6,846 bases of DNA from an uncultured Aquincola sp. (GTDB taxonomy: Bacteria; Pseudomonadota; Gammaproteobacteria; Burkholderiales; Burkholderiaceae): positions 1 to 6,846 of the forward strand of contig CAKZXL010000616.1 of the NCBI GenBank assembly GCA_937883885.1, read 5' to 3'. Below the pieces are notes generated by a model that was given only the letters and a program-made list of their open reading frames with translations, made no database searches and was not told the DNA's origin. Both the position numbers and the translations under genes were made by a program. Positions 1 through 6,846 of this stretch are shown here, one piece after another. Position 1 is the stretch's first letter. Every line of letters starts with the position of its first letter.

Positions 1-1012
<1,012 letters not shown>

Positions 1013-1013
1013 T

Positions 1014-1056
1014 GGACACCTCGCTGATGGCGATTCTACCGCTTAACTTGGTGTCC
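1014..1056. repeat. 7-bp inverted repeat spanning the IS leader and orfA ribosome binding site
   Basis: GGACACC at 1014-1020 and GGTGTCC at 1050-1056 are perfect inverted copies, 29 bases apart. On the minus strand one arm overlaps the last two bases of the GAGG Shine-Dalgarno (1022-1019) of orfA. RNA entering the IS from outside would contain both arms and could hide the ribosome binding site. A transcript begun inside the loop would contain only the inner arm. The pairing is seen in sequence; the role is inference. Confidence 0.4.
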
Positions 1057-3039
1057 GGGATTAGTAGACCACTACAGTTCGGCATCGTGATCGCCGGGGT
1101 GTGGGCCGCCACGCAGTGGACCGCCGCTGCCCTGGGTTATCAGCTACGCCTGGGCGCGCCCTGGTTCGACTTCTTCGGTACGCCGGTCTATCACCCGTGG
1201 CGGCTGTTCGAGTGGTGGTTCTTCTTCGACGCCTACGCGCCCCACGTCTTTCTCAAGGGCGGCGCCATCGCCGGTTCCAGTGGCCTGGTGGCAGTGGTGG
1301 TCGCCATCGGCCTGTCGGTATGGCGCTCGCGGCTGGCCCGCCGCGTCACCACCTACGGTTCGGCACGCTGGGCCGACGTGGCCGAAGTGCGCGCAGCCGG
1401 TCTCGCCGGTTCGGCCGGGGTCTTCCTCGGCCAGTTCGAGCACCAATACCTTCGCCATGAAGGGCCGGAACACGTCCTGACCTTCGCGCCCACGCGCTCG
1501 GGCAAGGGTGTGGGGCTGGTCGTGCCGACCTTGTTGAGCTGGCCGGCGTCGGCCGTCATCCACGACATCAAGGGCGAGAACTGGGCCATCACCGCCGGCT
1601 GGCGCTCGCGCTTTTCGCATTGCCTGCTGTTCAACCCCACCGACGCCAGGTCGGCAGCCTACAACCCGCTGCTTGAAGTGCGGCGAGGTGCGCATGAAGT
1701 GCGCGACGTGCAGAACATCGCTGACATCCTGGTCGATCCCGAAGGCGCATTGGAGCGCCGCAATCATTGGGAGAAGACATCGCACGCGCTGCTGGTCGGC
1801 GCGATCCTGCATGTGCTTTATGCCGGCGAAGACAAGACGCTGCGTGGCGTCGCCAACTTCCTGTCCGACCCGGCATGCCCGTTCGAGGTGACGCTTCATC
1901 GGATGATGACCACGCATCATCTGGGCGAATCACCGCATCCCGTCGTCGCCTCCGCCGCGCGCGAAGTGCTCAACAAGAGCGATAACGAGCGCTCGGGCGT
2001 GCTGTCCACCGCGATGAGTTTCCTTGGCCTCTACCGCGATCCCACGGTGGCCGAAGTCACCTCGCGCTGCGACTGGCGCATCGCCGACCTGATCACTGCC
2101 GAGCATCCGGTGTCGCTGTACCTGGTGGTGCCGCCGTCCGACATCAGCCGCACCAAGCCTTTGATCCGCCTGATCCTCAACCAGATCGGCCGGCGGCTCA
2201 CCGAATCACTCGATGGCAGCGACGGCGTGGCGCGCCGGCACAAGCTGCTGCTGATGCTCGACGAGTTTCCGGCGCTGGGCCGGCTGGATTTTTTCGAGAG
2301 CGCCTTGGCCTTCATGGCGGGCTACGGCCTGCGCGCCTTCCTGATTTCGCAATCGCTCAACCAGATCGACAAAGCCTACGGTCAGAACCATTCGATTCTG
2401 GACAACTGTCATGTGCGCGTGACGTTTGCGACCAACGACGAGCGCACCGCCAAACGCATTTCGGAAACCTTGGGCACCGCCACCGAATTGCGGGCGCAGC
2501 GCAACTACGCGGGCCATCGGCTCGCGCCCTGGCTCGGGCACTTGATGGTGTCGCGGCAGGAGACGGCACGGCCACTGCTGACACCAGGCGAAGTGATGCA
2601 GCTTCCCACCAACGAGGCGGTGGTGATGGTCTCGGGCCATCCGCCGATCAAGGCGCAGAAACTGCGCTACTACGCCGACGCCAATTTCAAGCAGCGCGTG
2701 CTGCCGCCGCCTGTGCTCGCACCGGGCCGCTATGCCGATGCGCCGAGCGCGCGGCCGGATGACTGGAGCACCTTGGCGATTCCCTCCATGCCTGTCGTGC
2801 CAGTCGCTGCCGGTTTTGCCGACACTGACGCCGCAGCCGACGAAGGCGGCCCACGCCGCCAGCCCGAGCTGTCCGAAGCCGTCGCCTACAACCCCGCATC
2901 CGAGCATGTGGCTAGCGACCTGGCGCTGCTCGATGACGAAGACGACGCGCCTTTGCCTCTGCCGTCCCAGCTTGATCCGCGCTTGCAGCGCGCGGCGCGA
3001 CTGGCCGCCCTCGACCCCGACGACGGAATCTCACTATGA
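1027..3039 (+). CDS. traG: TraG/VirD4-type coupling protein, 5' end replaced by IS sequence
   Basis: Inner-membrane ATPase that couples the relaxase-bound DNA to the conjugation channel. Genuine TraG sequence begins at about 1077-1078; the native start and first codons were displaced by the IS. The frame stays open into the IS end, where ATG 1027 would give a 670-residue hybrid with about 17 IS-derived residues and TTG 1012 a 675-residue one (numbering below is from 1012). Neither has a good ribosome binding site. Transmembrane segments: about 24-42 and 82-104. Walker A: PTRSGKG (160-166). Walker B: LLLMLDEFPALGRL with Asp417-Glu418. Further TraG motifs: HDIKGENW and AFLISQSLNQI. The C-terminal tail (from about 580) is Pro/Ala-rich and acidic (LLDDEDD), as in relaxase-contacting tails of this family, and looks poorly structured. 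The gene overlaps the next by ATGA. It may be a nonfunctional 5'-truncated gene or a functional hybrid. Confidence 0.9.
   Translation: MAILPLNLVSGISRPLQFGIVIAGVWAATQWTAAALGYQLRLGAPWFDFFGTPVYHPWRLFEWWFFFDAYAPHVFLKGGAIAGSSGLVAVVVAIGLSVWRSRLARRVTTYGSARWADVAEVRAAGLAGSAGVFLGQFEHQYLRHEGPEHVLTFAPTRSGKGVGLVVPTLLSWPASAVIHDIKGENWAITAGWRSRFSHCLLFNPTDARSAAYNPLLEVRRGAHEVRDVQNIADILVDPEGALERRNHWEKTSHALLVGAILHVLYAGEDKTLRGVANFLSDPACPFEVTLHRMMTTHHLGESPHPVVASAAREVLNKSDNERSGVLSTAMSFLGLYRDPTVAEVTSRCDWRIADLITAEHPVSLYLVVPPSDISRTKPLIRLILNQIGRRLTESLDGSDGVARRHKLLLMLDEFPALGRLDFFESALAFMAGYGLRAFLISQSLNQIDKAYGQNHSILDNCHVRVTFATNDERTAKRISETLGTATELRAQRNYAGHRLAPWLGHLMVSRQETARPLLTPGEVMQLPTNEAVVMVSGHPPIKAQKLRYYADANFKQRVLPPPVLAPGRYADAPSARPDDWSTLAIPSMPVVPVAAGFADTDAAADEGGPRRQPELSEAVAYNPASEHVASDLALLDDEDDAPLPLPSQLDPRLQRAARLAALDPDDGISL
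1050..1076 (-). repeat. IS terminal end (probable inverted repeat, one copy)
   Basis: Outermost bases of the IS, placed from the TG...CA dinucleotide tip at 1075-1076 and from the point where recognisable TraG sequence (FGIVIAGVWAATQW) begins at 1078. The partner repeat is outside the window, so the inner boundary is approximate. Bases 1077-1080 (GTTC) are the candidate 3-4 bp target duplication, of which only this copy is visible. Confidence 0.65.
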
Positions 3040-3524
3040 GCCAGCTTCATTCCCGCCATCGCCTCAACCTGTTCATCGAACGCGACCACGCCAGGCGCCT
3101 GAACGAACTGGCCGCGAAGAAAGGTGTGTCCAAGTCCTCCATCGTGGCGGCGGCGCTGGCGTCCTGGCTGTCGCCGGACGCAGCCGACCAGCGCGAAGCG
3201 GCGATGGCCAAACGCCTGGATCGGCTGTCGCGCCAGTTCGAGAAGCTGGAACGCGACCAGAACATCCTGCTCGAAACGCTGGCGCTGTTCGTGCGCTACT
3301 ACCTGACTGTCAGTACGCCGCTACCGGAAGCGCATCAGGAAGCCGCGAAGGCGCAGGGCAAGGCGCGTTTCGAGCAGTTCATCGAACAGCTCGGCCGCCA
3401 CCTGCTGCGCGGGCGCAGCCTGGTGCGTGAGGTCTACGACGAGATCCAGCCCGACACGCAACGGCTGGACGATGCGGCCGCGCTCGCCGAAGCGCGGGAG
3501 CAGACACAGGAGACGGTCTCATGA
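3036..3524 (+). CDS. CopG-like ribbon-helix-helix protein with coiled-coil extension
   Basis: A 162-residue protein. Residues about 8-45 match the ribbon-helix-helix fold: a basic/hydrophobic beta strand (HRLNLFIERD), helix A (HARRLNELAAKKG) and helix B after the turn (VSKSSIVAAALASWL). Such domains dimerise and bind operator DNA through the paired strands. Residues about 50-82 (AAMAKRLDRLSRQFEKLERD) are heptad-like and probably a coiled coil; the remainder is helical and charged, much longer than a minimal CopG. The ATG overlaps the traG stop (ATGA), with only a weak GGA at 3025-3027, so translation probably depends on coupling with traG. A CopG-family gene between traG and trbB is a known feature of Tn4371-type conjugation clusters. 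Likely roles are autoregulation of the operon or a DNA-binding accessory to transfer; the target is unknown. Confidence 0.85.
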   Translation: MSQLHSRHRLNLFIERDHARRLNELAAKKGVSKSSIVAAALASWLSPDAADQREAAMAKRLDRLSRQFEKLERDQNILLETLALFVRYYLTVSTPLPEAHQEAAKAQGKARFEQFIEQLGRHLLRGRSLVREVYDEIQPDTQRLDDAAALAEAREQTQETVS

Positions 3525-4534
3525 GCGCCGTCCCGCAGCCGCCGTCGTCCTCCGCCACCTCACTGGATCGGCGCATCCGCATGTTGCGCACGGCGATGGG
3601 GCCGCTGATCGCCGCCGCACTGGAAGACCCGGACGTGGTGGAAGTGATGCTGAACCCGGACGGCGCGCTGTGGATCGACCGGCTGTCCTCGGGCCGCACC
3701 CCCACCGGCGAATCGCTGTCCGCCGCCGATGGCGAACGCATCATCCGCCTGGTCGCGGCGCACGTCGGCACGGAAGTGCATCGCGGCCAGCCACTGCTGA
3801 CCGCCGAACTGCCGGAGACCGGCGAGCGCTTCGAGGGCATTCTGCCGCCGGCGGCGCCGGGGCCGGCCTTCGCCCTGCGCAAGCGCGCGATCGGTGTGAT
3901 CGGCCTGGCCGACTACGTGAGCGACGGCATTCTGAGTGCGGAACAAGCCGAGTTCCTGTGCCACGCGGTGCGCGAACGACAGAACGTCCTGATCGCCGGC
4001 GGCACCAGCACCGGCAAGACCACGCTGGCCAATGCGCTGCTGGCCGAGATCGCAGCCACCAACGATCGCGTGCTGGTGCTCGAAGACACGGTGGAATTGC
4101 AGTGCGCAGCGCGCGACCACGTGCCGCTGCGCACCCGCGCTGGCGTGGTGTCGATGACCGAACTGGTGCGCGCCACGATGCGCCTGCGCCCCGACCGCGT
4201 GATCGTCGGCGAGGTGCGCGGCGGCGAGGCGCTGGACCTCATCAAAGTGTGGGGGACCGGGCACCCCGGCGGGATCGCCACCCTTCACGCCAGTTCCGCC
4301 CACGGTGCGCTGCTGCGCCTCGAACAACTGATCCTCGAAGTCGCCATGACGCCGCCGCGCGCGCTGATTGCCGAGGCGGTGAACGTCATCGTCTTCATCG
4401 CCGGTCGCGGCCGTGCCCGCCAGGTCCAGACCGTCGCCCGCGTGACCGGCTTCGACGGCAACGGCTACCAGCTCGACGACGCGCTCGCGCCGCTCGCATC
4501 CCCGCCCTCAACCCACCTTGGAGAATTGCCATGA
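3521..4534 (+). CDS. trbB: TrbB, VirB11-type secretion ATPase
   Basis: Hexameric cytoplasmic ATPase that works with TrbE and TraG at the channel base to drive pilus assembly and DNA transfer. The 337 residues are of typical length. The N-terminal domain includes the VEVMLNPDGALWIDRL stretch. The motor domain has Walker A GGTSTGKT (160-167), an Asp box LEDTVEL (187-193), Walker B-type VIVGEVRGGEALDL with Glu231, and the His box GTGHPGGIATLHAS with His248 and His256, all characteristic of the VirB11/PulE family. The start ATG overlaps the preceding stop as ATGA and has AGGAGA at 3508-3513 with 7-base spacing. No disruption is seen. Confidence 0.97.
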   Translation: MSAVPQPPSSSATSLDRRIRMLRTAMGPLIAAALEDPDVVEVMLNPDGALWIDRLSSGRTPTGESLSAADGERIIRLVAAHVGTEVHRGQPLLTAELPETGERFEGILPPAAPGPAFALRKRAIGVIGLADYVSDGILSAEQAEFLCHAVRERQNVLIAGGTSTGKTTLANALLAEIAATNDRVLVLEDTVELQCAARDHVPLRTRAGVVSMTELVRATMRLRPDRVIVGEVRGGEALDLIKVWGTGHPGGIATLHASSAHGALLRLEQLILEVAMTPPRALIAEAVNVIVFIAGRGRARQVQTVARVTGFDGNGYQLDDALAPLASPPSTHLGELP

Positions 4535-4908
4535 CGCCTGCCCATGCTTCCCGCACTTCCGTAAATCCGCTTTTCCGTCTTGCGCGCCTGCGCTGCCTCA
4601 CCGTGCCGGCGCAGCAGGGGCTACTGCTGGCCGTGGTGTTCCTGCTGGTGGCCGGCACGGCGCACGCAGCGGGTTCCAGCATGCCCTGGGAAGGGCCGCT
4701 GCAAGCCATCCTCGATTCCATCCAGGGGCCGGTGGCCCGCATCGTGGCGGTCATCATCATTATCGCCACGGGCCTGGCGCTCGCCTTCGGCGACACCTCG
4801 GGCGGCTTTCGCAAATTGGTGCAGATCGTGTTCGGTCTGTCCATTGCGTTCGCCGCGTCCTCGTTCTTTCTGTCGTTCTTCAGCTTCTCCGGCGGGGCCG
4901 TCGTATGA
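4531..4908 (+). CDS. trbC: TrbC, VirB2-type conjugative pilin precursor
   Basis: A 125-residue major pilin subunit, exported and inserted in the inner membrane before assembly into the mating pilus. A long basic N-region (RLARLRC) precedes a hydrophobic core (about 29-42), with a signal peptidase-type site after GTAHA (Ala46). The mature part has two membrane helices, about 70-86 (IVAVIIIIATGLALAFG) and 96-117, separated by a short basic loop (GGFRK), the standard VirB2/TrbC hairpin. In RP4 the processed TrbC is cyclised; whether that happens here cannot be seen. The ATG is chosen because it overlaps the trbB stop (ATGA) and has GGAGA (4520-4524) at 6-base spacing. The same frame is open far upstream, but that part is antisense-like shadow of trbB. 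Confidence 0.94.
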   Translation: MTPAHASRTSVNPLFRLARLRCLTVPAQQGLLLAVVFLLVAGTAHAAGSSMPWEGPLQAILDSIQGPVARIVAVIIIIATGLALAFGDTSGGFRKLVQIVFGLSIAFAASSFFLSFFSFSGGAVV

Positions 4909-5177
4909 GTGCGCCCGATGACTTCGCCACTGGCTTCGAGGTACCACTGCACCGCTCGCTGACCGAGCCAATCCTGCTGGGCGGTGCCCCGCGTGCCGTC
5001 GCCATTGCCAATGGCACGCTGGCCGCCGCTGTGGGTCTGGGCCTGCAACTTTGGATTCCGGGGGTGGTGCTGTGGATCGTCGGCCATTCGCTGGCGGTGT
5101 GGGGGGCGCGTGTCGATCCGCAGTTCATGCAGGTCTTCGCGCGGCACATCAAGCACAAGCCGCTGCTGGACGTGTGA
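4905..5177 (+). CDS. trbD: TrbD, VirB3-type inner-membrane protein
   Basis: A 90-residue protein of normal VirB3/TrbD size. The N-terminus carries the family's recognisable motif VPLHRSLTEPILLGGAPR (13-30), followed by two adjacent hydrophobic segments (about 31-48 and 50-67) and a short basic cytoplasmic tail (ARHIKHKPLLDV). VirB3 proteins anchor or position the VirB4-type ATPase in the inner membrane, which fits the trbE gene directly downstream. The start overlaps the trbC stop as ATGA with only a G-rich stretch upstream, so coupling to trbC translation is likely. Confidence 0.94.
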   Translation: MSAPDDFATGFEVPLHRSLTEPILLGGAPRAVAIANGTLAAAVGLGLQLWIPGVVLWIVGHSLAVWGARVDPQFMQVFARHIKHKPLLDV

Positions 5178-5182
5178 GGAGG
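5177..5182 (+). promoter_or_regulatory. strong ribosome binding site of trbE
   Basis: AGGAGG, a perfect Shine-Dalgarno core, 5 bases before the trbE ATG at 5188 and overlapping the last base of the trbD stop. It is the strongest site in the operon and fixes the trbE start. Confidence 0.85.
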
Positions 5183-5187
5183 ATGCC

Positions 5188-6846
5188 ATGTTGAACCTCA
5201 CCGAATACCGCCAGCGCCCCGCGTTGCTTGCCGACTGGCTGCCCTGGGCCGGGCTGGTGGCGCCCGGCGTGGTGCTCAACAAAGACGGTTCCTTTCAACG
5301 CTCGGCGAGGTTTCGCGGGCCGGACCTGGACAGCGCGACGCAGGGCGAACTGATCGCCACGTCGGCGCGTTTGAACAACGCGCTGCGCCGGCTGGATTCC
5401 GGCTGGGCCTTGTTCGTGGAAGCCGATCGGCTGGCGGCGGCCGACTATCCGCACTCGGAATTTCCCGAGCCGCTGTCGTGGCTGGTGGATGAAGAACGTC
5501 GCGCCACCTTCGAGGAAGATCAGAGCCACTTCGAGAGTACCTATCACCTGACGCTGGTGTACCTGCCGCCGGAGGAATCCCGCGCACGCGCTGCGAAACT
5601 GCTTTACGAGAACAGGCCGCAGCGCGGGGTGGACTGGCACGAGCGCCTGACCGCCTTTCTGGCGGAAACGGATCGCTGCTTCGACCTGCTTGATGGCGTG
5701 ATGCCGGAGATCGCCTGGCTCGATGACGGCGAGACACTGACCTATCTGCACACGACTATTTCCACACGGCGATACCGCGTGGCCGTGCCGGAACATCCGT
5801 TCCACCTCGATGCGCTGCTGGCCGACTGCCCGCTGACCGGGGGCCTGGCGCCGAGGCTGGGCGACGCGCATCTGCGCGTGGCGACAGTGCGCGGTTTCCC
5901 GACCTCGACCTGGCCGGGGTTGCTGGACGATCTGAACCGACTCGGCTTCGCTTATCGCTGGAGCACGCGCTTCCTGTGCATGGACAAGGCCGAGGCGGAA
6001 AGGGAACTCGGCCGTTTGCGCCGCCAGTGGTTCGCCAAGCGCAAGAACGTCGTCGCGCTGCTGCGCGAGACGATCTTCCAGCAAGAATCGCCTTTGGTGG
6101 ATACCGACGCCAGCAACAAGGCGGCCGATGCGGATGCCGCCTTGCAGGAACTGGGTGGCGATCAAGTCGCCTTCGGCTACGTCACCGCTACCGTGACCGT
6201 GCTCGACGCCGATGCCGATGTTGCCGACGAGAAGCTGCGCCTGATCGAGCGCGTCATCCAGGGACGCGGCTTCGTCACCATTCCCGAAACCTTGAATGCG
6301 GTGGATGCCTGGCTGTCCTCGATTCCGGGCAACGCCTACGCCAACGTGCGCCAACCCATCGTCTCGACGTTGAACCTGGCGCACCTGATGCCGGTGTCGG
6401 CGGTGTGGGCCGGGCCGCAGAAGAATACGCACCTCGACGGCCCGCCCTTGATCGTCACGCGCACCGATGGCGCCACGCCGTTCCGGCTGGTGACGCACAT
6501 CGGCGACGTGGGCCATACGCTGGTGTGCGGCCCCACCGGCATGGGCAAGTCGGTGCTGCTCGCCACGCTCGCGATGCAGTTCCGCCGCTATCGCGGCTCG
6601 CGCATCTTCGCCTTCGACATGGGGCGCTCGATGCGCGCCACCATCCTCGGCCTGGGCGGCGAGCACTACGACCTCGGCACCGATGGCGACATCGCGTTCC
6701 AGCCGCTCGCGCGCATCGACCAGGAGGGCTACCGCGCCTGGGCCGCAGAATGGCTGGAAAGCCGAATGCTGCACGAGGGCGTGAGCATCGGCCCGGACGA
6801 GAAGGCGGCCATCTGGTCGGCGCTGGAAAGCCTTGCCGGTGCGCCG
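5188..6846 (+). CDS. trbE: TrbE, VirB4-type secretion ATPase, C-terminus beyond window
   Basis: Largest ATPase of the conjugation channel, needed for pilus biogenesis and substrate transfer. 553 codons are visible and open to the right edge; the family is about 800 or more residues, so roughly a third is missing. The N-terminal half is the CagE/TrbE/VirB domain: MLNLTEYRQRPALLADWLPW start, a WALFVEADRL strand, then AERELGRLRRQWFAKRKN and SSIPGNAYANVRQP, the latter typical just before the motor. The motor starts with Walker A GPTGMGKS (448-455), followed by RIFAFDMGRSMRA. Walker B and the arginine finger lie outside the window. Unlike the genes before it, it does not overlap its neighbour: a 10-base gap follows trbD. 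Confidence 0.96.
   Translation, partial: MLNLTEYRQRPALLADWLPWAGLVAPGVVLNKDGSFQRSARFRGPDLDSATQGELIATSARLNNALRRLDSGWALFVEADRLAAADYPHSEFPEPLSWLVDEERRATFEEDQSHFESTYHLTLVYLPPEESRARAAKLLYENRPQRGVDWHERLTAFLAETDRCFDLLDGVMPEIAWLDDGETLTYLHTTISTRRYRVAVPEHPFHLDALLADCPLTGGLAPRLGDAHLRVATVRGFPTSTWPGLLDDLNRLGFAYRWSTRFLCMDKAEAERELGRLRRQWFAKRKNVVALLRETIFQQESPLVDTDASNKAADADAALQELGGDQVAFGYVTATVTVLDADADVADEKLRLIERVIQGRGFVTIPETLNAVDAWLSSIPGNAYANVRQPIVSTLNLAHLMPVSAVWAGPQKNTHLDGPPLIVTRTDGATPFRLVTHIGDVGHTLVCGPTGMGKSVLLATLAMQFRRYRGSRIFAFDMGRSMRATILGLGGEHYDLGTDGDIAFQPLARIDQEGYRAWAAEWLESRMLHEGVSIGPDEKAAIWSALESLAGAP

Noticed and set aside
1048..1078. Possible outward promoter at the IS end driving traG (TTGGTG at 1048-1053 and TACAGT at 1073-1078)
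   Set aside because: The hexamers are poor matches and the spacing is 19 bases; too weak to list, although a junction-made promoter would matter if the hybrid traG is expressed.
3427..4530. Upstream extension of the trbC frame across trbB
   Set aside because: The translation is Arg/Pro/Ala-rich shadow of trbB; the real trbC starts at ATG 4531 with a good ribosome binding site and a signal peptide.
5149..6774. Long minus-strand open frame (541 codons) opposite trbE, plus others opposite traG (1144-1920, 2206-2907), trbB (3560-4327) and the trbC/trbD region (4395-5282)
   Set aside because: These are typical antisense shadows in GC-rich coding DNA: they lie wholly opposite well-recognised genes, have Arg/Gln/His/Gly-rich translations with no family motifs, and lack ribosome binding sites.

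Overview
The window comes from a GC-rich proteobacterial mobile element. It holds the start of a conjugative (type IV secretion, Trb-type) operon whose first gene has been hit by an IS3-family insertion sequence. Gene order and protein features (TraG, ribbon-helix-helix protein, TrbB, TrbC, TrbD, TrbE) match the mating-pair-formation operon of Tn4371-like integrative and conjugative elements and IncP-like plasmids of beta- and gammaproteobacteria (Pseudomonas, Xanthomonas/Stenotrophomonas and Burkholderiales types). The exact host cannot be told from the sequence.

Layout. Bases 1-1076 are one end of an IS3-family element on the minus strand: the transposase reading frame orfB (running off the left edge), orfA, and the terminal end with a TG...CA tip at about 1076. 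The other IS end lies left of the window. From about 1077 to the right edge everything is on the plus strand and tightly packed: traG (5' end replaced by IS sequence, to 3039), a small ribbon-helix-helix gene (3036-3524), trbB (3521-4534), trbC (4531-4908), trbD (4905-5177) and trbE (5188 to beyond the window). The first four junctions in the traG-to-trbD block are all 4-bp ATGA stop/start overlaps. trbE instead has a 10-base gap with a strong ribosome binding site. There is no gene-free stretch over 300 bases.

Function. TraG is the coupling ATPase that feeds the relaxase-DNA complex to the channel. TrbB (VirB11-like) and TrbE (VirB4-like) are the cytoplasmic motor ATPases, TrbC is the pilin (VirB2-like), and TrbD is the small inner-membrane VirB3-like partner of TrbE. 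The ribbon-helix-helix protein is probably an operon regulator or a DNA-binding accessory factor.

The most notable point is the IS/traG junction. The insertion removes the native traG start and first codons, but the traG frame continues open into the IS end, where an ATG (1027) and a TTG (1012) could start a hybrid protein. The first transmembrane segment and all ATPase motifs are kept. Whether this TraG is still made is the main open question. I saw no evidence of a wholly new system; the rest is a recognisable conjugation operon.
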